The notes below the pieces were generated by a model. It ran no database searches. It saw only the letters and a list, made by a program, of their open reading frames with translations, and was not told the origin of the DNA. From assembly GCF_047638075.1 (NCBI RefSeq), contig NZ_JBLJBV010000094.1:1-16182 (forward strand): a DNA stretch of 16,182 bases, written 5' to 3'. Below, piece by piece: positions 7,888 through 16,042 of this stretch. This stretch comes from UBA6197 sp047638075 (GTDB taxonomy: Bacteria; Pseudomonadota; Alphaproteobacteria; Rhodobacterales; Rhodobacteraceae). Every line of letters starts with the position of its first letter. Position 1 is the stretch's first letter. A program made the translations under genes and the position numbers.

Positions 7888-7909
7888 TGAAAGATTGAAA
7901 TTCTTTCAA
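7888..7909. promoter_or_regulatory. Palindromic operator-like site
   Basis: Two overlapping perfect inverted repeats: TGAAAGA (7888-7894) with TCTTTCA (7902-7908), 7-base spacer; and TTGAAA (7895-7900) with TTTCAA (7904-7909), 3-base centre. It lies about 70 bases upstream of the candidate -35 of the peptide-importer operon, a reasonable place for a dimeric regulator. No regulator gene lies in the window. Confidence 0.45.
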
Positions 7910-7975
7910 CGGGTGTGATGAAAGCGACTGAACCTTTGGTTTCAAAGGGAGCAAGAGGCATAAGAAACGCGCCAC

Positions 7976-8003
7976 TTGCATAACAGCCTGCGCGCCGCAT
8001 AAT
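7976..8003 (+). promoter_or_regulatory. Candidate sigma-70 promoter of the peptide-importer operon
   Basis: TTGCAT (7976-7981) and CATAAT (7998-8003), separated by 16 bases, match the consensus at four or five positions each. A start near 8010 would leave a leader of about 70 bases before the ATG at 8080. The leader has only a weak ribosome site (CGGA at 8071-8074). Confidence 0.5.
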
Positions 8004-8079
8004 GCAATCAACAAGATGCGCCGAATGCGCGCCTGAATTAGGCGGCCTTTGGGTAAAAGAACCCTGACGACGGACAATT

Positions 8080-9894
8080 ATGCAACAGACAAGCGCCCCA
8101 CTATTGGTCGTCAAAGACCTTTGCCTCTCTTTCGGGCAGAATCCTGTTGTAAAAGACCTGTCCTTTCTGGTGCCCCGCAACCAGACCCTTGCGATCGTCG
8201 GAGAGTCCGGCTCTGGCAAGTCGGTCAGTTCGCTTGCGGTGATGGGGTTGCTGAAACATGTCGGCGGTCAGGTTCTGTCCGGCTCGATAGAGTTTGACGG
8301 GCAGGATTTACGGGCCCTGAGCAGCGAAGAGATGCGGCGCTTGCGCGGCAATCGCATCGCCATGATATTTCAGGAACCGATGACCTCGCTTGACCCTGTG
8401 TTTACGATTGGCGACCAGATAGCTGAATCGCTGCGACTGCACCGCGGACTGCGGGGGCAGGCCGTTCGGACAGAGGCGGCGCGCCTGTTGGACCTGGTGC
8501 GCCTGCCCAATGCAAAAGACCAGTTACGGCGCTATCCGCACCAACTTTCTGGGGGGATGCGCCAGCGGGTGATGATCGCGATTGCGGTGGCCTGCCAGCC
8601 CGATCTTTTGATCGCGGATGAACCGACGACGGCGCTTGATGTAACCATTCAGGCGCAAATCCTTCAGATCATCCGCGACATGCAGGCAGAATTTGGCACC
8701 TCTGTCATCTTTATCAGCCATGATATGGGCGTTGTTTCTGAGATGGCCGATCAGATCGTTGTGATGAAATCAGGCGAGAAGGTCGAAGACGGGACAGCCC
8801 GCGACGTCATCCTTTCACCCTCGGCCGATTATACGCGACAGTTGATGGCGGCTGTTCCCAAGGCGGGGTCGATGATTGGCCGCGACCTGCCGGCAAAGTT
8901 TGACCTTCCCGGAGAGCCTTCGGGCGGGGATCATCTAGCAGCCCGGGCGGGGGAATCTCTGGTTCGGCTGGAAGGGGTGACAACGCGGTATGACATCACT
9001 TCGGGCTTTTTGGGCCGGGTGACGCATCGGGTTCACGCGGCAGAAAACATCAGTTTTGATATTCACCCCGGCGAGACCCTCGCCTTGGTAGGTGAATCGG
9101 GGTCGGGAAAATCAACCGTTGGCAAGACCTTGCAGCAACTGGTCGCGCCGGTTACGGGCCGCATCCTGTTTCGCGGTACCGATATGCTTGCCTTGGATGC
9201 GGCGGAACGAAAAAGGTTCAAAAAGGAAATTCAGTACGTTTTCCAGGATCCTTACGGATCGTTGAACCCCCGCAAGACCGTTAGCCAAAGCTTGACCGAA
9301 CCGATGCGTGTGCATGGCTTGTTGAGCGACGCAAATCGCCAGGTGGCGGAGCTGCTGGAGTCGGTCGATTTGCCGGCAAATTTTGCCACCCGCTACCCGC
9401 ATGAGTTTTCGGGGGGGCAGCGTCAGCGTCTTTGCATCGCACGGGCGCTGGCCTGTGCGCCGGAACTTATCATTGCGGATGAGGCGGTTTCGGCGCTGGA
9501 TGTGTCTGTTCAGGCGCAGGTGATCAACCTGTTGATGGATTTGCAGGCGTCGCGTGGCCTTGCCTATCTGTTCATCAGCCATGACATGGCCGTGGTTGAG
9601 CGCATCAGCCACCGGGTTGCGGTCATGTATCTGGGGCAGATCGTAGAGCTTGGCACCCGCCGCCAGATTTTTGAGAACCCGCAACACCCTTATACCCGCC
9701 GCCTGCTTGCCGCGGTCCCGGTGATGGACCCGGATCAAAAGCTGGTCCGACCCGATATGATAGACGATATCCCCACGCCCATCCGCAGCATCAGTAATCC
9801 GCCTTCTCACCATGACTTCTTGGAAATTGAGGCCGGGCATCTGCTTGCGGCAAATCACGACAGCTTCGATCAACAGTTCAGGAGAACGACATGA
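8080..9894 (+). CDS. Peptide-type ABC importer, fused double ATPase (DppDF/GsiA-like)
   Basis: A 604-residue protein with two complete ABC ATPase domains in one chain. Domain 1: Walker A GESGSGKS (41-48), Q98, signature LSGGMRQRV (156-164), Walker B DLLIADEP (175-182), H214. Domain 2: Walker A GESGSGKST (338-346), Q389, signature FSGGQRQRL (443-451), Walker B ELIIADEA (462-469), H501. Each domain is followed by the oligopeptide-transporter extension (SADYTRQLMAAVP 248-260; PQHPYTRRLLAAVP 534-547). This corresponds to DppD plus DppF fused, as in GsiA. It powers the two permeases encoded downstream. It is the first gene of the operon and ends in an ATGA overlap with the binding-protein gene. 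The exact substrate is not readable from the ATPase. Confidence 0.93.
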   Translation: MQQTSAPLLVVKDLCLSFGQNPVVKDLSFLVPRNQTLAIVGESGSGKSVSSLAVMGLLKHVGGQVLSGSIEFDGQDLRALSSEEMRRLRGNRIAMIFQEPMTSLDPVFTIGDQIAESLRLHRGLRGQAVRTEAARLLDLVRLPNAKDQLRRYPHQLSGGMRQRVMIAIAVACQPDLLIADEPTTALDVTIQAQILQIIRDMQAEFGTSVIFISHDMGVVSEMADQIVVMKSGEKVEDGTARDVILSPSADYTRQLMAAVPKAGSMIGRDLPAKFDLPGEPSGGDHLAARAGESLVRLEGVTTRYDITSGFLGRVTHRVHAAENISFDIHPGETLALVGESGSGKSTVGKTLQQLVAPVTGRILFRGTDMLALDAAERKRFKKEIQYVFQDPYGSLNPRKTVSQSLTEPMRVHGLLSDANRQVAELLESVDLPANFATRYPHEFSGGQRQRLCIARALACAPELIIADEAVSALDVSVQAQVINLLMDLQASRGLAYLFISHDMAVVERISHRVAVMYLGQIVELGTRRQIFENPQHPYTRRLLAAVPVMDPDQKLVRPDMIDDIPTPIRSISNPPSHHDFLEIEAGHLLAANHDSFDQQFRRTT

Positions 9895-11408
9895 AACTTT
9901 CAAAAGCCCTGATTTCTGCGGCGTTGAGCGCAGCAATGCTGATTGGCGTTCCAGCTTTTGCAGGGGGTACCTTGACCGTTGCGCAACGACAAGACCCCGG
10001 TTCCTGGGATCCTGTGGATACATTCCTGGTGGCCTGGTCATCACCCGGTGGCAGTATTTTCGATGGGCTTGTGCGCCGGGACGAAAACCTGAAACTGCAA
10101 CCGGGTCTTGCGAGCAGTTGGGAGGTTCTGGAAGATGGCATGCGCTTGCGCTTTCATCTGCGCGAGGGCGTAAAATTCCATAACGGAGAGCCCTTCAACG
10201 CCGATGCGGTCAAATATACCTTCGACCGGCTTTTGGGGGATGAGGGGGCAAAGGGCCCGCAACGCTCCAACTATACCAGCATCAAGTCGGTAGAGGTGAT
10301 TGACGAAAAGACCGTCGATCTTGTGATGAACGAGTCAGACCCGGTGATGCTGACCAAACTTTCGGGCTATGGTGCGATGATCGTGCCGCCAAAATATATC
10401 GAGGAAAACGGGCAAGAGAATTTCGACCTGAAACCCGTTGGCACGGGGCCATTCAAGTTTGAAAGCTATGTTCAGGGCGAAAAGATCGTTCTGGATGCAA
10501 ACCCCGATTACTTTGAAGGCGCGCCCAAGCTGGACAAGTTGATTTACCGCTTCATCCGTGAAGATGCGACCCGCATGGCAGAGTTGCAATCGGGCGGTGT
10601 GGATGTGCTGCACAACATCGCGTCAAGCGCCATTCCCACAGTCGAAGCCTCAGACAATGCCAAGATTGTCTCCGTGCCCGGCCCGACGATCTATTCGCTG
10701 GACTTGCGGACCAAGGATCTTGTCACGGCTGATGTGCGGGTGCGCAAGGCGCTGAATATGGCGGTGGACAAACAGGCACTGATTGACGCGTTTCTTGGCG
10801 GGCGCGGATCACCGATTGCGTCGCTTCAAGGCAAGCTTTCCTTTGGTTATGATCCCGATCTTGCTGGCTATCCTTATGATCCCGAGGGGGCCAAGGCGCT
10901 GTTGAAAGAGGCTGGCGTGGCACCGGGGACCAAGATGACAATCGACTACCGTGCCAACAACTCCACTTTTGCCGAAGTGGTTCAGGCCATGTCGGGCTTT
11001 TTTGCAAATGTCGGTCTGGACGTTGGGGTGAAGCCGATCGAAGACGCGGTCTTTCTGAATGAGATCGTGCCGCAGGGCCGTACGGATGAGATGTACCAGT
11101 TTTCCTGGGGTGGTTGGACCTTTGATTTCGACAACACCGCCTATCTGGCCTATCATACCGGTGAAAAGTGGAACCCCTATGGCACCTCGGCCGAGATGGA
11201 TGCCATGCTGGAAAAGCAACGCAAAAGCTCTGATCCGGCGGAGCGTGAGGCGATCCTGAAAGAGGTGGCCAGACTGGCCCATGATCAGGCTTATCACATC
11301 CCGCTCTATAACGAAGATCAGGTTTATGCAGTTTCCAACCGCGTTCAGAATTTCGTTCCCGCACCTGATACTCGCATGCGCTATGTAACGACCAGCGTGA
11401 CCGAATAA
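9891..11408 (+). CDS. Periplasmic substrate-binding protein, family 5 (DppA/OppA type)
   Basis: A 505-residue solute-binding protein with a signal peptide (1-24, cut after AFA before GG). The family 5 signature is clear: GLASSWEVLEDG (72-83), FHLREGVKFHNGEPFNADAVKYTFDR (87-113, split by the conserved G), and VGTGPFKFESY (183-193). It should capture the substrate in the periplasm and hand it to the two permeases. The start overlaps the ATPase stop (ATGA at 9891-9894) and has a good AGGAGA six bases upstream. Unlike many importers the ATPase precedes the binding protein here. Family 5 proteins bind peptides, nickel, opines, glutathione and other compounds. The downstream M14 enzyme favours a peptide or amide ligand, but that is inference. 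Confidence 0.92.
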   Translation: MKLSKALISAALSAAMLIGVPAFAGGTLTVAQRQDPGSWDPVDTFLVAWSSPGGSIFDGLVRRDENLKLQPGLASSWEVLEDGMRLRFHLREGVKFHNGEPFNADAVKYTFDRLLGDEGAKGPQRSNYTSIKSVEVIDEKTVDLVMNESDPVMLTKLSGYGAMIVPPKYIEENGQENFDLKPVGTGPFKFESYVQGEKIVLDANPDYFEGAPKLDKLIYRFIREDATRMAELQSGGVDVLHNIASSAIPTVEASDNAKIVSVPGPTIYSLDLRTKDLVTADVRVRKALNMAVDKQALIDAFLGGRGSPIASLQGKLSFGYDPDLAGYPYDPEGAKALLKEAGVAPGTKMTIDYRANNSTFAEVVQAMSGFFANVGLDVGVKPIEDAVFLNEIVPQGRTDEMYQFSWGGWTFDFDNTAYLAYHTGEKWNPYGTSAEMDAMLEKQRKSSDPAEREAILKEVARLAHDQAYHIPLYNEDQVYAVSNRVQNFVPAPDTRMRYVTTSVTE

Positions 11409-11418
11409 TCAAAGCCCC

Positions 11419-11443
11419 GGCCTCGCCCGTTCAGGGCGGGGCC
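11419..11443 (+). promoter_or_regulatory. Intercistronic hairpin after the binding-protein gene
   Basis: A 10-bp stem: GGCCTCGCCC (11419-11428) pairs with GGGCGGGGCC (11434-11443) across loop GTTCA, with one U-G pair. There is no T-run, so it is not a full intrinsic terminator. Its place between binding protein and first permease matches the mRNA-stabilising hairpins that raise binding-protein levels in ABC importer operons. Confidence 0.6.
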
Positions 11444-11462
11444 CGCGCATCGGAGCCAAACC

Positions 11463-12389
11463 TTGCCCTTCCTGTCCTATATCCTCAAACGTGTGCTGCA
11501 AGCGCTGCTGGTCATGTTCATCGTGACGCTGTTTGTCAGCTTCACGATCCGGCTGACGGGCGATCCGGCCGTGATGATGCTAAGCCAGTCGGCCAACGCG
11601 ACTGCCGAAGATCTGGAACGGATCCGCGAGGCACTTGGCCTCAATCAACCGTTCTATGTGCAATATTGGAGCTATATGTCGGGCCTTCTTTCCGGCGATA
11701 TGGGCACCAGTTTCTTTCGTGGCCCGGTAGGCCCGCTGGTTGCGCGGGCTTTGCCGGCGACATTGCTGCTGGCGGGAACCTCTCTGTTGATATCAATCAT
11801 GATTTCGGTGCCTTTGGGTATTTACGCAGCCACGCGCCGCGGCTCTTTCGCGGATCAGATAATCCGGGTGGTGTCGCTGGTGGGGCTGTCATTCCCGAAT
11901 TTCTGGCTGGGTATTATGATGGTGCTGCTGTTTTCGGTGTCGCTGCGTTGGCTTGCGCCGTCGGGATATATCGGCTGGCAGTCCATTATCATGCCCGCAA
12001 CGACCATCGGTATCATTCTGACAGCCACCAACCTGCGGATCGTGCGCACCACCATGCTGGAGGTCATGTCCGCGCAATATATCATGGTCGCCCGCGCCAA
12101 GGGCCTGTCAGAGCGCACGGTGATCTACAAACATGCCTTGCGCAACAGCTCTATCGCGCTGGTCACCTATCTTGGTCTGCAATTTGGCGGGTTGATGGGG
12201 GGCATCGTGGTCGTGGAACTGGTCTTTGGCTGGCCCGGAATGGGGACATTGGCGATCGACGCAATTTCACAGCGTGATTATCCGATCCTGCAAGCCGTGA
12301 TCTCGGTCCTCGCGATCATGATCGTTTTGGTCAATCTGGTGGTGGACATGACCTATGCGCTGCTCGATCCCCGGATCAGATTGGAGTAA
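11463..12389 (+). CDS. Peptide-type ABC permease, DppB-like
   Basis: A 308-residue inner-membrane protein. It begins LSYILKRVLQALLVM, the standard N-terminus of DppB/OppB permeases, and has hydrophobic segments at about 8-30, 98-122, 137-160, 176-195, 231-252 and 278-301. The ATPase-coupling EAA loop is at about 206-229 (YIMVARAKGLSERTVIYKHAL), and the C-terminal YALLDPRIRLE is typical. The start appears to be TTG (11463) with GGAG seven bases upstream; no ATG fits the family N-terminus. It pairs with the DppC-like protein encoded four bases downstream to form the translocation channel. Confidence 0.93.
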   Translation: MPFLSYILKRVLQALLVMFIVTLFVSFTIRLTGDPAVMMLSQSANATAEDLERIREALGLNQPFYVQYWSYMSGLLSGDMGTSFFRGPVGPLVARALPATLLLAGTSLLISIMISVPLGIYAATRRGSFADQIIRVVSLVGLSFPNFWLGIMMVLLFSVSLRWLAPSGYIGWQSIIMPATTIGIILTATNLRIVRTTMLEVMSAQYIMVARAKGLSERTVIYKHALRNSSIALVTYLGLQFGGLMGGIVVVELVFGWPGMGTLAIDAISQRDYPILQAVISVLAIMIVLVNLVVDMTYALLDPRIRLE

Positions 12390-12393
12390 GGCA

Positions 12394-13218
12394 ATGCGTG
12401 GCATGAAGAGTTTTGAATTCATTGCGGGCGTCATTCTGATCGTGGTCATTGGCGGGGCGGTGCTTTTTTCGCCTTGGCTATTTCCTGATGGCGGCAAGTC
12501 GATGGACCTTGCGGCGCGCTTGACGCCGCCGATGACGCAGCCGGGGCACATTCTGGGCACTGATCCTTTGGGCCGCGATGTGTTGGCGCGGGTGGTCATT
12601 GGGGGGCGGGTGTCTTTTACCGTTGGCATCCTTTCGGCCCTTGGGGCGGTAATCATTGGCACGGTGGCCGGCCTTTATGCCGGCTATTACCGTGGCTGGC
12701 TTGATGTGTTCCTGATGCGTTTTGCGGATGTGCAACTGGCGCTGCCATTCATTCTTTTGGCGATTACGGTGATTGCGATCATCGGGCCGGGGCTGGACCG
12801 CGTGATTATCCTGATGATCGTGGCGCAATGGGTTCAATACGCCAGATTGATCCGCGGCTCTGTGCTGTCGCTTAGAAATGCCGAATATGTGCAGGCGGCG
12901 CAGGCCTATGGCCTGAGCGATGTCAAAATCATCTTCAGCCATATTCTGCCCAACGCGATGGGACCGCTGGTCATTCTGGCAACGTTGAATGTCGCCAACA
13001 ACATTCTTTTGGAAAGCAGCCTGACCTTTTTGGGTCTTGGCATCGATCCGCTGACCCCCAGTTGGGGCGGCATGTTGGCGGAAGGGCGAAACTATATCCA
13101 GACGGCACCCTGGACCAGTATCTTTCCCGGCGTGGCAATCATGCTGACAGTACTGGGGCTGAATTTGCTGGGCGATTGGCTGCGTGACCGACTGGATCCA
13201 CTGGGGCAGACGACATGA
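12394..13218 (+). CDS. Peptide-type ABC permease, DppC-like
   Basis: A 274-residue membrane protein from the ATG at 12394, chosen over an in-frame ATG 39 bases earlier because that one lies inside the previous gene and the GGAG at 12383-12386 precedes the later one. Features of the DppC/OppC family: one N-terminal membrane segment (10-30), the conserved HILGTDPLGRDVLARV stretch (52-67), five further membrane segments, and the EAA coupling loop EYVQAAQAYGLSDVKIIFSH (164-183) followed by ILPN. The end SWGGMLAEGRNY...PW (223-240) is also standard. It ends in ATGA with the M14 gene. Confidence 0.93.
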   Translation: MRGMKSFEFIAGVILIVVIGGAVLFSPWLFPDGGKSMDLAARLTPPMTQPGHILGTDPLGRDVLARVVIGGRVSFTVGILSALGAVIIGTVAGLYAGYYRGWLDVFLMRFADVQLALPFILLAITVIAIIGPGLDRVIILMIVAQWVQYARLIRGSVLSLRNAEYVQAAQAYGLSDVKIIFSHILPNAMGPLVILATLNVANNILLESSLTFLGLGIDPLTPSWGGMLAEGRNYIQTAPWTSIFPGVAIMLTVLGLNLLGDWLRDRLDPLGQTT

Positions 13219-14966
13219 CACCTCTTATTGAAAAAACCTATGACCGCACCCTTTACAACCTGCCGGCAGATTGCAGTGAGGTCTGGCTTTTTGAGGGTAT
13301 TGCAGCGCGCCAGCGTCTTGAACAGGCGCGCGGGTTCCCCGTGCGATCTGCCTACAAGACCCTGCTGCATGACGTGCTTGAACGCGATCTCTTGCGCGGT
13401 GTCGCCAAGGCGGTCATCCACTATCCGGTCTTGCCGGGGGATGAGCCGCTCCGCTTTCGGCTTGAGTGTTATCCGCTTGGCGAGATGTGCCAGACCAGAA
13501 TAGAGTTTCAACCCGCGTCACAGCCCGGCGACAGCATGCCGCACTACCGGATCGAGCGCGAGGGCTTGCCATCGGTGATCGTCCCGGTTCCGGTGCGGCA
13601 AGTCACGCTTGGTGATGGCAGCAATTGTTTTGCCGCCTGTGGCTGGATGCGGCGAGGCGATCAATCCGCCCCGCTGGAAACCGACTACGAGAAAATATTC
13701 CGCGACGTCACCGGTGCCATGAACCAGATCGAAATTACCGACAGACGCCCGATATTTGATCAGTTGATCGTCGATGTGACCGCCCCGTTCCAAGACCTGC
13801 CCCTACCGGTTGGCAAAGAACGCATCTCGCTTGCCGAAGCGCTGCATGAGGATGTGTATTTTGCTGCAATCGAGGTGTTTCAGGCGTGTCTGGGGCTGGA
13901 ACAGGGCGCGCGCGATTTGCAGCACGGTCAAGTCGTGCCATTGATCCGCATCGGTGAAAAGCCAAGCCTGAAGATGTGGTTGGCCAAGGCGGATCTGTCA
14001 AAAGATCATGATCTGGGCGGCGTTCCGGTCCTGCATGACGCCACACATTGGCTGACACCACGTCAGATTGACGGGCATCTGGACGAAATTGGTGGAACCC
14101 GGTTTGAGACGACCTCGCGTCAGGGCCGACCGGTCGCGGGGATCGTGGTGAACCCAGAGGCGCCGGTGCAACTGGCGATCAGCTCGGGGCAACATTCCAA
14201 TGAAACCTCACCCGTTGTCGGGGCGTTGCGCGCTGGCTATGAATTGCGCGACATGAAGGTGGGCTTTACCCTCTGCCCGATGGAAAACCCGGATGGCTAT
14301 GCGCTGTTTCGCAGGTTATGCCGGGACAACGAATCCTACATGCACCACGCCGCACGTTACACCGCTGGCGGCAACGATCTGTCATTCGCGACCGGGTATG
14401 AATCCCGTATCCGGCAAATGGCGCGTGAAAGACTGCCCGCCGATGTGCATGTCAACCTGCACGGCTATCCGTCACATGAATGGACCCGCCCGCTTTCAGG
14501 CTACGTCCCCCGCGGATTTGCGCGATGGACGCTGCCGAAAGGGTTCTTTCTGATCTGCCGCCACCACCCCGGTTGGGGCGACCTGGCAAAGCTGGTGGTG
14601 GAGGCCGCAATCACGGCGATTGCAGGTCATCCTGAACAGATGCGGCAGAACGCGATGATGATGCGGCGTTATCTGGCCGCGAACCCGACACCGGATTTTG
14701 AGGTCGCAAGAGGCTGTATCCCCCATTCCACAACCGAGACAGAGTCAGAGCCCTATCCCGTGGCTCTAATCACCGAGGCACCGGATGAAACCATCGACGG
14801 CGAAGATTTTCGCATTGCACAGGAAAGCCAGTATCGTGTGGTCCTGGAGATTGCCCGGGCGTTGCAGTCCACGTTAGCCCATGCCCCTTCGAAAGAACGG
14901 TCTGAAGAGCCCGGCACATCGCAGATAAATTCGATTGCAAGTGCTGCGACCGGGCCGTGGGCTTAG
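13215..14966 (+). CDS. M14-family zinc carboxypeptidase-like enzyme, cytoplasmic
   Basis: A 583-residue protein without signal peptide. The C-terminal half (about 300-550) is an M14 metallopeptidase domain: zinc ligands in QHSNE (H327, E330) and NLHGYPSHEW (H416), the substrate-binding stretch CPMENPDGYALF (354-365) and the likely catalytic glutamate in ITEAPDE (E521). The first roughly 290 residues match no family I recognise. The gene starts inside the last codons of the DppC-like gene (ATGA, 13215-13218), so enzyme and importer are made together. The probable role is trimming or deacylating the imported substrate in the cytoplasm. The last 30 residues (after LARALQSTLA.. at about 545) are low in complexity and end exactly at an IS66 remnant, so the tail may be altered. 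The substrate is unknown. Confidence 0.85.
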   Translation: MTPLIEKTYDRTLYNLPADCSEVWLFEGIAARQRLEQARGFPVRSAYKTLLHDVLERDLLRGVAKAVIHYPVLPGDEPLRFRLECYPLGEMCQTRIEFQPASQPGDSMPHYRIEREGLPSVIVPVPVRQVTLGDGSNCFAACGWMRRGDQSAPLETDYEKIFRDVTGAMNQIEITDRRPIFDQLIVDVTAPFQDLPLPVGKERISLAEALHEDVYFAAIEVFQACLGLEQGARDLQHGQVVPLIRIGEKPSLKMWLAKADLSKDHDLGGVPVLHDATHWLTPRQIDGHLDEIGGTRFETTSRQGRPVAGIVVNPEAPVQLAISSGQHSNETSPVVGALRAGYELRDMKVGFTLCPMENPDGYALFRRLCRDNESYMHHAARYTAGGNDLSFATGYESRIRQMARERLPADVHVNLHGYPSHEWTRPLSGYVPRGFARWTLPKGFFLICRHHPGWGDLAKLVVEAAITAIAGHPEQMRQNAMMMRRYLAANPTPDFEVARGCIPHSTTETESEPYPVALITEAPDETIDGEDFRIAQESQYRVVLEIARALQSTLAHAPSKERSEEPGTSQINSIASAATGPWA

Positions 14967-15146
14967 CGGCTTGACGTTTTGCCGAAGGCCGATGGCATGA
15001 AATTCTCGATCTGTGCCTTGGGATGACCATTGGAAATGGCTTCAAGGGTTTGGCGCAGATAGGCGTATGGATCGCTGCGGTTCATCTTGCAGGTTTCAAT
15101 CAGTGAGGCGATGCGGTCCCAAGTTTGGCCCCCTTCATCATGACCC

Positions 15147-15188
15147 GTTGCCCGGCAGGGTTTTGGCAAGGCCAAAATCCCGAGAGGG
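15147..15188. repeat. Structured repeat element, copy B (in IS66 tnpC)
   Basis: Left arm GTTGCCCGGCAGG (15147-15159), right arm CCGAGAGGG (15180-15188), centre a strong hairpin TTTTGGC (15161-15167), loop AAG, GCCAAAA (15171-15177), extended by GGG/CCC. The coding strand reads ALFA, then the element, then GHDEGG; in this transposase family ALFAGHDEGG is continuous, so the element is an insertion of 43 bases (15146-15188) with no evident target-site duplication, shifting the frame. Confidence 0.75.
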
Positions 15189-15466
15189 GGCGAAGAGGGC
15201 ATTCTTGCGATTGAGCGTGATTGGCCGGATGGTGCTTTCTACCGGATGGGTGTCCATCTCGACGCGGCCGTCAGTCAGGAATACCAGCAGCCCGTCCCGG
15301 TGGGGGTGGCTTTATCCGAGCTTTTCGCCAAGGCGGGATTTGGTTGATATTCGGCTGCGCTGATGGGTCAGCCAAGGGCAGAAGTTGGATCACCGGGGCA
15401 GATTGCGCTTGGCGCGTGGCAAGACGCTCTTTGGGCGTATGACCGCGAATGCTGGCCTCCATCTTG

Positions 15467-15494
15467 TAAAGATGGGCGATTAAAGATAGGCGAT
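15467..15494. repeat. 14-bp tandem duplication in IS66 tnpC
   Basis: TAAAGATGGGCGAT (15467-15480) is followed directly by TAAAGATAGGCGAT (15481-15494), 13 of 14 identical. It shifts the frame between EGLRPIAYL and the continuation YKMEAS, so it is a duplication in the decaying transposase. Confidence 0.7.
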
Positions 15495-16002
15495 GGGGCG
15501 CAGGCCTTCGGCAGCAATCTCAGAGCCATCCTCTTGGTCGATGCCATGCAGTTTGCGCCGTGAATATGCCTGGCAGTAAGCCAGCGTCGAAGGTGCCCCA
15601 CCACACGGCGCGGTTCGGCGAAAGCGTCATATCCGGCATAACCATCGACCCGAAGGATGCCCTCAAAGCCCTGCAGGATATTCATTGCATAGGTGCCACT
15701 GCGCCCAGGAACATAGGTGAAGACAACGGCGGGAGGATCTTCACCGCCCCAGCCACGGTCACCGCGGGTCAGAGGCCAGAGATAGCGCGTTTTGGTTTTA
15801 CCAGCCCCCGGGTCAAGCACCGGGGCGTGTGTCTCGTCCATAAAAAGCTGAGTTGATCGCTTGAGGTGGGCCAGCATGTGGTCGACAACTGGGGCAAGGT
15901 GGAAGCTGACTTTGCCGCACCATGTTGCCAGTGTTGAGCGGTCGAGTTCAACGGTAACCGCGGGCTTAAATCTGAGACTGGCGAGATTGCGGCAAGTGAT
16001 CC

Positions 16003-16042
16003 GTTGCCCGGCAGGGCATTGTGCTGCAATCGCCCGAGAGGG
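16003..16042. repeat. Structured repeat element, copy C (in IS66 tnpC)
   Basis: Left arm GTTGCCCGGCAGG (16003-16015) and right arm CCGAGAGGG (16034-16042), identical to copy B, and the bases beyond (GCGA) also agree. The centre differs: ATTG (16018-16021), loop TGCTG, CAAT (16027-16030), extended by GGGC/GCCC. It interrupts the transposase between TEGTLA and the DHLP..RQSQI region; here some original codons also appear lost. Confidence 0.72.

Larger units (their letters stand above)
7664..8079. other. Divergent intergenic region, CIA30 gene / peptide-importer operon
   Basis: 416 bases between two divergent units. ORFs here have no family resemblance. One minus-strand frame (7578-7772, starting MKKPICPVF) overlaps the CIA30 start in another frame and is not convincing. 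The region carries a palindromic site (7888-7909) and a candidate promoter (7976-8003), described separately. Confidence 0.6.

Noticed and set aside
9112..10044. 310-residue minus-strand ORF opposite the ATPase gene
   Set aside because: Antisense to the conserved second ATPase domain, with composition and lack of motifs expected of a shadow.
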